A program made the position numbers and the translations under genes. A model generated the notes under the pieces. It saw only the letters and a program-made list of their open reading frames with translations. It had not been told where the DNA came from and did not search any database. DNA of 64,000 bases from positions 1 to 64,000 of the forward strand of contig JBAKBP010007969.1 in NCBI GenBank assembly GCA_037953745.1. The letters run 5' to 3'. The DNA comes from Lithodes maja. Lineage: Eukaryota > Arthropoda > Malacostraca > Decapoda > Lithodidae. This document shows, piece after piece, positions 30,809 through 42,334 of the stretch (positions within the stretch are counted from its first letter, which is position 1; each line of letters starts with the position of its first letter).

Positions 30809-31470
30809 CCCGTTGAGCCCCGGCTAGTTATATTATTTTGTTCACCCCAGTCCCAAGCCATTTTCACTTCTTTTTTTTTGTTTGCTAAAATGGAAGACAA
30901 GGATGAGAAATGAAAAAAAAAAAAAAAAAAATCACCTCGGACATTTCTTTTGGGGGGGGGGGGGGGGCTTCAAAAAAATTTGTTGAGCCAAAATGGAAGA
31001 GAATGGTGAGAAATGAAGACAAAAATAAAAAAAAACTCATTTCGGTCATTTGGGGGGGGGGGGGGGTTCAATAGTTCGTCTCCCCCGCATGACCACCCGC
31101 CCGGGAGCACTAGGGTAAAAACTGAGTATGGCATTGTACGGCATACATCCTAAGGAGTGTCTCACATAAATCTCAAGCCTCTAGCTCCCATACGACCGGA
31201 GTAATGAAGGTTCAAAGTGGCGGTGAACTAAGGGTGTAAACTATCCCCACTAAGCCCACCACCACCAGCCGCGCGGCTGTCTCGGCCCGCTCACACCTAC
31301 TGGCCCGGCTCCCACACACACTACGGTACCTCCCCCTCCTATTCTCCCGCCATTTCCTACCTTACGAGCCACGTAAGTGTTTTTTATATGTCGGACGCAC
31401 GTGATGCGTCGCTGGGAGTTGGTGATCAAACACTGCCGACGCAACATGTGCGACGCTGGGTCTCACTGGG
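30809..31470. mobile_element. 662-bp TTAA element
   Basis: TTAA at 30805-30808 and 31471-31474. Ends CCCGTTGAG and CTCACTGGG are imperfect inverted repeats. It contains two G tracts (near 30950 and 31055) with similar flanks, suggesting an internal duplication. No gene. Confidence 0.65.
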
Positions 31471-31474
31471 TTAA

Positions 31475-31560
31475 TTGATAGCGTAATACTTACTGTGCGG
31501 AATTTTGGTGCGAGTATCCTATGTTCGAGTCCTTGGACTACCACATGTATTCATTACTTT
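31475..31560 (+). repeat. tRNA-like SINE fragment
   Basis: It has GATAGCGTAATACTTACTG and a B-box-like GTTCGAGTCC, ending CACATGTATTCATTA. It is related to 29403-29500 and to the insert at 43160-43257. Confidence 0.65.
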
Positions 31561-31629
31561 TATTTCATAAATTTTTATTTTATTTAGCGTTGTTTCCACA
31601 TAGCGATTTTAATCAGTTATTTGCCTATA

Positions 31630-32398
31630 CAGTCAGGCCCCCCAATACGCGATTCCACAATTCGCGAAAACCCTAATACACGAGTGACCCCTCGAAAATA
31701 ACATTAATTAATTAAACATTAATTACGCGAGGTGGTACCACAATACACGAATCGAGAGCTAAGAAGGGGCCAAATCCGCTATTCCCGCTTGATACGCGAG
31801 CACGTCTACGTTTCACGAGGCCCAGGAGTAGCTCCGAAAAAAGAAGAAGACGGGCATACGCCTGCCTTCCCTCCCGCTTACCCTCCCTCCCTCCCTCCCA
31901 CAGTCCCGCTCAAGCGCTCATAGCCGTGCGGAGTGACCAAACGTTTGTAGTGCCTGCCACTTTTTTCGCCATGCCACGCCAATATAAGAAGATAACACAC
32001 AAAATGAAGGTGGAAGTGTTGGATCGCAAGAAAAAAGGAGAAGGAAACTGTGCAATAGGCTTGTCAGAGTAAACTGTTCGTACGATTTGGTCAGGGAGGG
32101 AGAAGTTGGAGAAAATCGTGAAGTCCTACGGTCCTAGTCCTAGTCCTAGCCTATCTACTACTAATTTTAAGGTAAGGTTTCATATTTTTATTCATTGTTC
32201 TTATTATATATAAGATATAGACTGTACTGTAGAGCCAAAAATGTCGAAAATAAGGCCAAAATTTTTGAAAATAGGCCATAATTGAGAGACGTCACCCAAT
32301 CTAATTATTCCCATTTAAAGTTAGTTCCACAATACACGAATTCACAATACGCGATGCCTCCTGTCACCCCTATTCTCGCGAATTGGGGGGCCTGACTG
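31630..32398 (+). mobile_element. 769-bp Tigger/pogo-like element
   Basis: It starts CAGTCAGGCCCCCCAATAC and ends with the inverted GGGGGGCCTGACTG, flanked by TA (31628-31629 and 32399-32400). It encodes only the N-terminal piece of a transposase (31971-32174). It is a deletion derivative of a Tigger-type Tc1/mariner relative. Confidence 0.9.
31971..32174 (+). pseudogene. Tigger transposase N-terminal DNA-binding fragment
   Basis: From the ATG it reads MPRQYKKITHKMKVEVLDRK, with the helix-turn-helix pattern of CENP-B/pogo transposases (K-K-I-T..K-M-K..V-L-D, then G-L-S-E). An in-frame stop TAA falls after SE at about codon 35, and the reading then resumes TVRTIWSGREKLEK. The DDE catalytic domain is absent. 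Confidence 0.8.
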
Positions 32399-32535
32399 TA
32401 TATTGTCTTTGTCACATTTTTTTTTTTTTTTTTTTTTTGCAAGTTTTAATTTTAATATTGGCAATCGTTTCATTTTTGGTTGCTTAGTTTATCATGTATT
32501 CAATGGACTTGCAGTTAGTTACGCAGTTGACTTGA

Positions 32536-32675
32536 CCGAATATGAGGTGGAAGGATGGAGTGAGGAACTACATGAATGAAGGCGGTGCTGGTTGGGGGGA
32601 GGGGCGTCGACTGACTGGGGACAGAGGTGCATGGGGGCGGTTCGTTCGTGGCCACCCCTTCGGGGATCACGGCTT
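32536..32675 (+). mobile_element. LINE B 3' fragment without its tail
   Basis: It matches 46679-46817 nearly exactly (NMRWKDGVRNYMNEGGAGWG codons). It stops at GGGGATCACGGC, just before the GATA tail, where LINE H sequence begins. The missing tail implies a rearrangement or template switch. Confidence 0.8.
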
Positions 32676-32883
32676 ATGATCATGTTCTTATGACTTGTGT
32701 TGATGCTGTTAATAAACCAGTGAAGTCGCACCTATTTCTGAAGGCTTATGATACTGCGGATCATAGAGTTACTGTACTGGTGACTATAAACATATATTTG
32801 TTGATTGAAAATTGAAGTTAATACAAGCGCTCGTGAATCCACTTGGAGAATTGGCGCTCGTACAGTACAGTACCAGCCTATTA

Positions 32884-32928
<45 letters not shown>

Positions 32929-32945
32929 CATCATCTACAATTGTT
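32676..32945 (+). mobile_element. LINE H 3' end
   Basis: The frame has VKSHLFLKAYDTAD before a stop, then CAAGCGCTCGTGAATCCACT and GGCGCTC, and a long ATT microsatellite (32881-32930). It is related to 2225-2595. Confidence 0.65.
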
Positions 32946-33043
32946 GGCTTTGTTGTACTTTGTCGTGTACGGTGGCGCTAATAAGTCATGTCCCAGCTGT
33001 CATTACGTTTGGCTTGCTCTGTGCTGTATTAATGTCTGTCAGA

Positions 33044-33048
<5 letters not shown>

Positions 33049-33074
<26 letters not shown>

Positions 33075-33216
33075 CCCTAAGCTGCCTGGCCGAACAGCCC
33101 CGAGTCCCTGAGGAAGGCCATGGCCACGATCGGGCTTTCCCACAGAGCTCTCATTGAGTGTAGGTTGTGTTGTTGGCGTAAGTGGTTGTGTGAAATGCAG
33201 TCTTCTTCCACACCTC
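33049..33216 (-). mobile_element. LINE A, short 5'-truncated copy
   Basis: 168 bp including the GTT-repeat tail, flanked by a perfect 14-bp duplication TCTGTCAGATGTTG (33035-33048 and 33217-33230). Confidence 0.9.
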
Positions 33217-33349
33217 TCTGTCAGATGTTGAATAGGATGGTCAGTGTAGAAACATGTTTGTATATTTCACTCGATAAGAAGAAATGAAGCTTAGATATTG
33301 CCGATACCAATTATTGATCAAAACATACTTGGTGCCGAGACATGACTTA

Positions 33350-34034
33350 TTAGCGCCACTGTACTTTGTTGTGTACTATTATGCATTTCTATGGTTGGTG
33401 TATACATGTGAATATTTTGATTGTATTGTTCTTTGCTTGGGTACTTTATATATTGGTTAGACACTTATGGTTTTCAGTATGGCTTGATTTGAGTGGTTTG
33501 CTGTATCATTGGAACTCTCTCCCAAAATCAGTATTTCCCTGTTCTTATGACTTGAACTGCTCCGTGTGTCCTGGCATTTTGGTTCGAACGTCCCTCGATT
33601 TTGGCCCTGTCACTCTTTCAACTCTGGGGGAAGACACTCGCTACAGGTAGTTTTGCTTTTTGTCTCCCTCACTCACATAGACAAAAACAAATGGGTTTTG
33701 CTTGTGTATGGGTATGTGGGTATATATTTGTTTACTTTGATATTTTCTCTACTTGTGAAATGCCTCCTGTTGTTGCTCCCTTTTCTTTGCTTGTCAGTTT
33801 GTTTTTAGTTTTATCAATTGTTTTGTTTGGATGTTATGTTAGTTTCACAAATGTTTAGCGTTATGTTGCTTTTGTTGTTTATCTTGTATAGTTTGCTTAA
33901 CCCCTTCATGATTGACACATCTTGACAGTACAGTAACTTGGCTATCATTTTGCATTGGTTTTGTCCGTTAACCCTTTGAGTACCAGCGATGTGTGTTAGA
34001 TTTGTATTGTGGCTATATTTTGACGATTGGTGGT
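33350..34034 (+). repeat. Repeat X copy 1 (~690 bp)
   Basis: It matches 48085-48444 plus 49624-49937 with few differences. Within it, 33480-33553 encodes WNSLPKSVFPCSYDL, resembling the C-terminal end of LINE H. It contains the uninterrupted GTGGGTATATATTTG site that is filled by a mariner MITE in copy 2. Confidence 0.85.
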
Positions 34035-35729
34035 TGTTGTTGTTCCCTAACCTGCCTGGCCGAACAGCCCCGAGTCCCCAAGGAAGGCCATGGCCACGGT
34101 CGGACTTTCCCACAGAGCTCTCAAAGAGTGTAAATTGTGTTGTTGGCGTAAGTGTTTGTGTGAAATGCAGTCTTCTATGATGTGTTTTATGGTATGGGGT
34201 GCTGTGTTACATCCCGGGCAGGTGTCGACGACGGAGTCATCCAGTCTCTTCTGATAGCTCAGAAGAGCCGGATGGTGTCCGCATCTCAGCCTGGCCAGGT
34301 GGACTCTGTCCTCGCGAGGAAGGGAGGATTCGGAAGGATGGATTTCGGGAGGTCGTGCTTGCAGCTGCGTGTTGTCTATGAGTGAGTGGATGGAACGGCG
34401 AGTGATATGAGTATGGATGTGCTTCTGGAAGTTGGTTTGGGGTGGACAGGGAGGGAGAGAAGACAGTATTTGTGTGTTATACCGTGTGCTGGGTGTTATT
34501 TGATATTTCTTGGTGTCTGTACTTACACTAGTTGTACTTACACTACAGTAGTTGTATTTGCGGGAGTGAGCATGCTCGTTAATTCCCGCCTCCTAAGATA
34601 TGTTTGTCATACCGTGCTTTGAAACTATGCACTGATGGTGCAGACACTACTTCGGCTGGCAATTTGTTCCACCCACTAATCGAGTTGGTAGGAAATCTTT
34701 TACTTTTCAGATCAGATTAACTATTAAGCACTTTTAGTTTGTAGCTGTGACCTCTTGTTCTCTCACCTCCATCCCTCTCTATGAAGTTTTCTTGGTCGAT
34801 TTTGTCAATACCTCTAACACATTTGTATATCTGAATTTGCTGTCCTCGTTTCCTTCTCTGTTCCAGTGTAGGTAGATTCAATCTCTCGAGCCTCTCTTGG
34901 TACTCCAAATTTTCCAAACCTGGGATCATCCTCGTAGCTGCTCTCTGTACCCTCTCAATTTTGTGGATATGTTTCTTCATGTGAGGGGACCACACTACAG
35001 ATGCATATTCCATCCTGGGTCTTATTATTGCCGTTATTATTTGTTTCATGGTGTTTTCATTAAGATAATTGAAAGACATCCTGATATTTGCCAATAGTGC
35101 TAGTGATTCTCTCACTATCTTATTTACGTGGCTTTCTGGAGACATGTTATCCTTAAATTCTATCCCCAAGTCTTTTTCTGCTTTGGGAATCACTTCGTTT
35201 CCTAGTTTATAATCTTTTCTAGGTCTGTACTTGCTTTTACCCATTTCTAGAGTCTTACATTTCCCTGCATTGAACTCCATATTCCATTTGATGCTCCATT
35301 CATGGATCTTTTGCAAATCTGCTTGGAGCTCAAGGCAATCCTCCTGGGTTCTGATCGTTTTAAGCAGTTTAGCATCGTCCGCAAACATGCTCATGTAGCT
35401 TGTTAGTCCCTCAGGTAAGTCATTTACAAATATTAGAAACATGATTGGGGCTAGGACAGATCCTTGTGGTACCCCACTCGTAATTTGAGTCCAGTTTGAC
35501 GATTTCCCCCTTACTGTTGTTCTCATCTGTCTTCCGCTAAGGTAGCTCTCCATCCATTTCAGCAGTTTGTCTCCTACTTTTCCCTCATGTTTTAATTTCC
35601 ACAGCAATCTCTTGTGTGGAACTTTGTCAAATGCCTTTTTAAAGTCTAGGTAGGCACAGTCTACCCATCCTTCCCTCTTGTCCACTGTGTCTATTACTCT
35701 AGAGTAAAAACTCAACAAGTTGCTTACAT

Positions 35730-37334
35730 GTGGCTGGATGGATCCTCAAAGAATGTGCGGAAGAGTTAGTGGAACCAATCTATGAAATCATCAAATCTTC
35801 ACTGAATGAGGGAGACCTGCCAGTGGAATGGAAGAGAGCTAACATAGTACCAATTTACAAAGGAGGAGACAGAGAAAATCCGCTTAACTACAGACCGGTG
35901 TCCCTCACCAGCATTGTTTGTAAAATTTGTGAGAAAATTATAAGGAAAAAGTGGACACACTTCATTGAGGGACAGGGGGTGCTTAGCGAGAAACAATTTG
36001 GATTCAGGGAAGGGAGATCTTGTGTATCTAATTTATTAAGCTTTTATAGCAGAGTTGTAGATGTTACACAGGAGAGAGAGGGATGGGTTGACTGTGTTTA
36101 CCTGGACCTGAAAAAGGCCTTTGACAGGGTGCCTCACAAAAGGTTATTGTGGAAATTGCAGGTTGTTGGAGGTGTACATGGTAGGATGTTAAAATGGATG
36201 GAAAACTTTTTAATAGGAAGAGAAATGAGGACCACGATACGAGACGAATATTCACAGTGGAGGAGTGTGACGAGCGGAGTACCACAGGGATCAGTGTTGG
36301 GTCCGATAATGTTCCTACTTTATGTAAACGACATGCCAGAAAACTTGAATAGTCATATGAATATGTTTGCGGATGACACTAAGATCATGAAGAATGTCAC
36401 CTGTATAGAAAGTTGTCAGGATCTTCAAAAGGACCTAGATGAGTTGCACAGATGGAGCCAAACCTGGAAAATGAGTTTCAATGCAGAAAAGTGTCATGTT
36501 TTGGAAGTGGGAACAAGTGAGATAAGGCCAAGCTGGGTGTACAAATTAGGAATTGAAATAATAGGCAAAACACGGCATGAGAAGGACCTTGGAGTGATAA
36601 TACAAGATGATCTATCCCCGGAGAAGCATATTAACATGATCATTGGAGGAGCATATGGAATAATAACCAATATGAGAGTGGCATTTAACTATTTGGATGA
36701 AGAAATGTTAAGAAAATTGATAATGACTATGATAAGACCAAGATTAGAATATGCAGCAGTGATATGGTCACCACATTTGAAAAAAACATATAAACAAATT
36801 AGAGAAAGTCCAAAGGATAGCAACGAAGATGATCCCAAGATTGAAGGAGTTGACATATGAGGAAAGACTTAAGACACTACAACTGCCTACCTTGAAAGAG
36901 AGAAGGGAACGAGGCGACTTAATAACGATGTTCAAGGGAGTAAAAAGTTTGGAACGAGTAGATAGGGAAGATCTATTCGTGAGGGATAATGGAAGGACAA
37001 GAGGGCACGAGTTTAAGCTGAGGAAGGGCAGATGTCGTAAGGACACAAAGAAATTCAGCTTCCCATATAGGAGTATAGAGACTTGGAACAACTTGGAGGA
37101 GGAGGTGGTGAGAGCGAGGAACATTAACATGTTCAAATCTAGGTTGGATAAAAGTAAATATGGAAATAGGGCAACATAAGTTATGATATGTTAGTCCAAA
37201 ATACTGGGAACTGGGAATATCCATTACGATACTTGTCTAAGTAAAATGGATTGATTATAAAGTAACTAAGACAGGACAACACGAGCGCTGCTCAATTCCT
37301 GTAAACTACAAATAGGTAAATACAAATAGGTAAA
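35730..37334 (+). mobile_element. LINE C3, 5'-truncated, inserted antiparallel in LINE C2
   Basis: The frame at 35730-36787 carries a reverse transcriptase (GWILKECAEELVEP, YLDLKKAFDRVPHKRLL, MFADDTK). A frameshift near 36790 leads to the C-terminal part (36829-37179, LKERRERGDLITMFKGVKSL). The 3' end has AAATAGGTAAATAC repeats. TACATG occurs at both junctions, a possible short duplication. It is close to LINE C1 (same tail type). Confidence 0.85.
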
Positions 37335-37401
37335 TACATGATCTGCCTCCTCTGAATCCAAATTGTCGGTCAGTAATTAATCTTTTGGATTCCAGGTAGT
37401 T

Positions 37402-37824
37402 GTTGTTGTTGTTGTTGTTGTTCCCCAAGCTGCCTGGCCGAACAGCCCCAAGGCCCCGAGCAATTCCAAGGCCATAACCGAGCGCCCCCACAGAACCCTC
37501 CCTGCCGACCACAATAAAGCCTGGGTGACCGAAGCCACTCCATGGCGGGGAGCTCAGGAGGGTGCGGAAACGCCCGGGAAACCAAAGCCCCACCCAGGGC
37601 CCTGTGCCCCTCAGCAATTATGAAGAGAAAGTTGAGGGGCAAGGGAAAAATGTGACGCTTTGGCTTCCAATCTTGGTAGATTGGGAGGTCAATCCACAGA
37701 AAAGACGCCGTCACTTGAGATCTAGAAAATATATAAGTTAAAGGAACAGTCAGAGTAAGCTATGGGTATGGCAGAGATCGCTCAGTTCTCACTCTGATAG
37801 ACCAGCCCATCACCACCATCACCA
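37402..37824 (-). mobile_element. 423-bp non-autonomous retroposon with LINE A tail
   Basis: It is flanked by the 11-bp duplication TCCAGGTAGTT (37391-37401, 37825-37835). Its 3' end (CTGTTCGGCCAGGCAGCTTG then GGGAACAAC repeats) is that of LINE A, but the body is unrelated to LINE A and not tRNA-like. An ORF across it is shared with the 5.5 kb copy only partly, so coding is doubtful. Confidence 0.85.
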
Positions 37825-39511
37825 TCCAGGTAGTTAACCCATTTGTCCCTTATTAATCCTTCCAGAATCTTCATGAGGATGCTCAATAGTGATACAGGTC
37901 TATAGTTCAGTGGTTTATCTCTGCTTCCTCCCTTAAATATAGGAATAATGTTTGCTCTTTTCCATTCTGTAGGTACTATCCCTGTGTCCAATGATTTGGT
38001 CATTATGTCATATAACGGTATACTCAGTTCCTTGGCATTCTCTTTAATAATCCAGCCTGATACTCCGTCCGGTCCAGCGGCTTTGTTTGGATCCACCTTA
38101 CTCATTTTGTCTATGAGCTCTGGTCTGTTAAATGTGACTTCCGGCATTTCCTCTGTACCTATCTCATTGGATTCTGGTGCAATGAATTCTCCTTCTTTTG
38201 TAAATACTGATGCAAAATTTCTATTTAGTTCTTCCGCAATCTCTGTATCCTCTTCTATGATTCTGTTTCCACTTTTAATCTTTACGATCGTGGCTTTTAT
38301 CTTCCTTTTGCCGTTTACAAACTTGAAAAACATTTTTGGATTCTTTTCATAGTTCTCCACTATCCCTTTCTCATGGTTTGCCTCTGACCTCCTCATTTCT
38401 GTGTATTTGTTTCTCTCCTCTTTATACTTTTGCCTGTTATCTTCCGAATCCCAGTTTCTCATCTTTTTCCAGGCTTTGTTTTTTGCTTCCTGTGCTTGCC
38501 TACATTCGCGGTTAAACCATACTTCGCGATTACTTTTTTTCCTTTTATTAACGTACTTAGGGACAAAAGTTTTTATACCAGTAACATAGATCTCCATGAA
38601 TGCCTTGAGTTTTTTGTCTACCTCACTTTCAGATAACACCTGATCCCAATTTTGTGACTTGAAAAAATCCTGTAGTCCTTCGAAATCGGTTCTGGAATAC
38701 ATCCAGTGATTTTCCTTGTGCTTTTCCCTTCCCTTGGGTAGATTATACTTCAATAGTAAGTCTATGTCTAGAACTGCATGGTCGCTTTTTCCTAGTGGGC
38801 ATAGGTACTGAATACTTTGAACCTCCTCCTCCCTTCTTGTGAATAGAAGGTCCAATCTAGCTGGTTGATCACTTCCCCTTACTCTTGTTGACTCTTTTAC
38901 ATGTTGGTATATAGAATTTTCCATGGCCATACTTAAAAATTCATAGCCCCAACTTTCCTCCCCTGCTCCGGCTTCAAGATCTTCCCAATTCACTTCCTTG
39001 CAGTTAAAGTCCCCACACATGACTATTTCATCCTTTGAAGCCAAGATATTTCCTAGCACACTAATTGTTTCCTTACGCATTAGGCTATGCTCCTCCTTAC
39101 CCCATGTCTTCGTCTTGGGAGGTACATACGCTACTATCACCACTATTTTTTCGTTTCCACCAATCTCTATTGCTAAAACTTCTGCTGTTGAAGTTTCTAG
39201 TTTTATCTCAGACACAATCAAATCTTTCCTAGTAAGGATGCACACTCCTCCTCCATGTCGAAATTTTCTGTCCCTCCTCCAAATCCTATATTCAGACCAT
39301 CCTAGCAAATTTATATCAAGGTCTTCTCTTAGTTTTGTCTCAGTGAGACATACTATTTCTGGTTTCTTAGTATTGAGTAAGTCTGTTAGTTCTAGTTTCT
39401 TAGAGATTAGCCCATCGACATTGCTATATAGAATCCTTATACTTTCTAGTCCCCCATTACCTGCTCCAAGCGCCTTATCTGCGGCGGTCTGTTCCCTACC
39501 CTCTTTTAGTT

Positions 39512-40453
39512 TTAGTTTCTTTTTACCGAAAGTTTCATAATCTTCCCCTTTCTTACTCCGTAAAAAAACTTATTCTTTTCTTGTTCTGTCCTCTTGCTAT
39601 TTTCCTCCTTGGCAGTTTTCCTTAGTTCAGCCTCCTTCTTTCTCTCTTCTTCTGGTAAGTCTCGCCTGATGTAGATTTTGTCCTTACCCTCTAACCCTTT
39701 TAGCCTAGCCGCTACTGCCATGATTTCATCACAAGTCCTTCTTGACTTAAATTCAATTTTTACCAGTCTATTGTATTCCTTTGTATATTTTCCCAGCCTA
39801 AACATGTCTGATATTTCCTCCTTCCAGGTGTCCTCCTCATCTTTAATCGATTCCAGAATATTGTTGATGCGACCTTCATCCTGCTCTTTTCGTTTTGTCC
39901 AGTCTAGTTCCTCCTTTTCTTCCACCCCTGATATTATGAGGCAGTTAGCCCTACGACTTTCTTCCTGGATGGCCTGAGAGTTTTCGTGGATGCCTTGCTT
40001 AACCATACTTTTTACCTGGTCCTTTATCCTAACATCTTGCTGTTTCTGTTCATCCAATATCTTCCTGAATTCGTCACTGTGTGCCTTCCTTACACTGTCT
40101 AAATCTTTTACCACTTGGTCTCTAGTCATGCCCCAAGCATTTTTACCTTCAGAGATACTGGTGTCTAGCCTAGTCATTATCACTGCCTTTTCTCTCTCCA
40201 CTAACTCCAACCTGTTCTTCAACTCACCATTCTCTGTAACAATTTCCTTCTTAACTATCTCCAAGCCAGTCACTCGGTCCTCCAATTTCTTGATTTTGTT
40301 CAACAGCATGAAGCAAAATTTTCCAGTGTCCTCTGCGGTCCATGTTGTCATGAAACCGGGAAAATCCGGCTCTCCCTCCGATTCGTCACTCCCGCCTTTA
40401 TCACCCCTCCCCCCCTCAGCCCCCTCGTCACCTTCATTCACCATCTTCCCCAC
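39512..40453 (-). CDS. LINE C2 ORF1 protein
   Basis: An open 313-codon frame, acidic at the start, then a coiled coil (about residues 45-150, with KIKKLEDRVTGLEIVKKEIV), then a basic domain with DEIMAVAARLKGLEGKDKI and IRRDLPEEERKKEAELRK. The design matches LINE ORF1 RNA-binding proteins and the LINE C1 ORF1. It would bind LINE RNA in the retrotransposition particle. ORF2 follows about 80 bp downstream or slightly overlapping on the same strand. Confidence 0.8.
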   Translation of the reverse strand: MGKMVNEGDEGAEGGRGDKGGSDESEGEPDFPGFMTTWTAEDTGKFCFMLLNKIKKLEDRVTGLEIVKKEIVTENGELKNRLELVEREKAVIMTRLDTSISEGKNAWGMTRDQVVKDLDSVRKAHSDEFRKILDEQKQQDVRIKDQVKSMVKQGIHENSQAIQEESRRANCLIISGVEEKEELDWTKRKEQDEGRINNILESIKDEEDTWKEEISDMFRLGKYTKEYNRLVKIEFKSRRTCDEIMAVAARLKGLEGKDKIYIRRDLPEEERKKEAELRKTAKEENSKRTEQEKNKFFYGVRKGKIMKLSVKRN

Positions 40454-41622
40454 CTAATTCCTCTTGAAGTTGGAACCAAATATCTTGCCTCTTGTGCTGG
40501 GCAATACTTAAATAGGCCATATAATATTACCCACCATACTGAGCCGAGAACTTCCCGCGCCGAAAAAAACAATATTGTGCGGTCTCTTCGGATTGTTCAC
40601 TCACACCCTCTAGTAATATCCACTAATAACCCACTTGCCAGCCGAAGTTTACTTGTTTTTTATCATCATCCTAATACCTGGAGTCCCCTTTACACATGAA
40701 TAAGAGATAGACTATAGCTCACTCCCGCCTGCAACCATGCAAGTAGAAATCAGCTGGAGCCTGTGGACCGCTTCCTCTCGAGTCAGCTGTTGTTGTGTGG
40801 GTGTGTTGCCATGTAGTGTAGTGGGTGGTGTTGATTCGTGGAGGCTGCTGCTAGGAATTGTGTGCCTCTCATGTCTAGATGATCTTTGACTTTGAGGATT
40901 TTGGTGTCTTGATGTAGGTGATCTGTGGGTGTCGTAGTTGTGCATCCTGTGATGATTTTCAGGGCTTTATTTTGAATAGTCTGTAAGGTCTTATGAATTG
41001 TTTCAGCTAGGTTAGAAGCCCAGGCTGGGCTTGCGTATTCCATAACTGATCTTATGTATTGTTTGTAGACTGTGGTGGTGGTTTCTTTGTTGTGTCCAAA
41101 TTTTGTGTGAGCAAGTGATCTGAGGGCGTTAAGTCTGGGTGTCAGTTTCTTTTTCGTGTTTGTGGTGTGCTGTTTGAATGTCATTTGGGTGTCGTATGTT
41201 ACTCCTAGGATTTTGTGTGTGTGTTTGGGGTGTGTTGTTTATGTTGAGTCCCGGGACATAATCGTGCTCTCCTGTCCAGCTTGTGAGGAGGGTTGCAGTG
41301 GATTTAGCTGGGGCTAAATTGAGTCTGTTTGTAGTGCACCATTCATGTAGTGTGTCGAGATAGTCTTAAAGGAGTCTTGTTGCAGTGTCTGGGTTTTGAT
41401 GCGTGCTTGTGAGTGTTATGTCGTCTGCGTAGGAGGCTATGGTTATTTGGGGTGAATTTGGTGTATTTATATCATGCATATACAGATTGAAGAGTGCGGG
41501 CGACAGGACGGATCCTTGCGGGACTCCGTTTGGGAAATTTCTAATGTTAGATGACTGACCGGCAAAAGATACGTGTGCACATCTGCCTGCTAGGAAGTTG
41601 GCCAGCCATCTTTTTGTGTTGT

Positions 41623-42118
41623 TGTTGTTGTTCCCTAAGCTGCCTGGCCGAACAGCCCCGAGTCCCTGAGGAAGGCCACGGCCACGATCGGGCTTTCCCA
41701 CAGAGCTCTCATTGAGTGAAGGTTGTGTTGTTGGCGTAAGTGGTTGTGTGAAATGCAGTCTTCTATGATGTGTTTAATGGTATGGGGTGCTGTGTTACAT
41801 CCCGGGCAGGCGTCGACAACGGAGTCATCCAGTCTCTTCTGATAGCTCAGGAGAGCTGGATGGTGTCCGCATCTCAGCCTGGCCAGGTGGACTCTGTCCT
41901 CGCGAGGGAGGGAGGATTCGGAAGGATGGATTTCGGGAGGTCGTGCATGCAGCTGCGTGTTGTCTGTGAGTGAGTGGATGGATTGGCGAGAGATATGAGT
42001 ATGGATGTGCTTCTGGAAGTTGGTTCGGGGTGGGCAGGGAGGGAGAGAGGACAATAATTGTGTGTGATACCGTGTGCTGGGTGTTGTTTTGATATTTCTT
42101 GGTGTCTGTGGGTGTGTT
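41623..42118 (-). mobile_element. LINE A, 5'-truncated copy inserted into LINE A
   Basis: Encodes the ~160-residue C-terminus with CPGCNTAPHTIKHIIEDC and the tail. A duplication of about 18 bp beginning GCCATCTTTTTGTGTTGTTG flanks it (from 41604 and 42119). Its 3' end faces the same way as the host copy. Confidence 0.9.
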
Positions 42119-42289
42119 GCCATCTTTTTGTGTTGTTGTGCATGTTTGTGTTGTAGATTTTGTTTGTTAGGTTGTGGCGGGGGATGGCATCGAAGGCTTT
42201 ACTAATGTCAAGTGTGGCAAGTAGATCTGTGTGGTGGTCTAGCTGAGTTGATGCCGTCAAAAGCTCTCTGTAAGGTCTGTAAGAAGAGT

Positions 42290-42334
<45 letters not shown>

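Larger units (their letters stand above)
31555..32490 (-). mobile_element. LINE D 5'-end fragment, split by a Tigger-like element
   Basis: Left part TAGCGTTGTTTCCACATAGC (about 31590) and right part TATTGTCTTTGTCAC (32399) are contiguous in the copies at 15475-15525 and 47535-47600. The split is the TA insertion at 31630. Confidence 0.75.
34577..39430 (-). pseudogene. LINE C2 ORF2, interrupted
   Basis: Piece one (39308-37836) has the endonuclease: RHGGGVCILT, MCGDFNCKEVNWEDL, RLDLLFTRR and GKSDHAVLD, then the start of the reverse transcriptase (KRANIIPIFKGGSRDKPLNY). A short piece at 37390-37341 (YLESKRLITDRQFGFRGGRS) follows, then 35718-34577 with YLDFKKAFDKVPHKRLL, SGVPQGSVLAPIMF and the catalytic MFADD. 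An in-frame TAG near 34718 precedes a C-terminal stretch ending GWNKLPAEVVSAPS and a final stop near 34577. Two insertions and the stop make it inactive; catalytic residues are otherwise present. Confidence 0.85.
34511..40790 (-). mobile_element. LINE C2, near full length, split by LINE C3 and a 423-bp element
   Basis: It carries ORF1 (39512-40453) and ORF2 (from about 39430 down to 34577) on the minus strand. After removing inserts at 35730-37334 and 37402-37824 it is about 4.2 kb. The 3' tail has two GTGTAAGTAC units (34511-34550). It inserted into the LINE A pol gene. It is diverged from LINE C1 but of the same CR1/Rex1 type. Confidence 0.85.

Noticed and set aside
32812..33157. Proteins with long Tyr, Ile or Cys runs
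   Set aside because: They translate ATT and GTT microsatellites and the tails of LINE copies.
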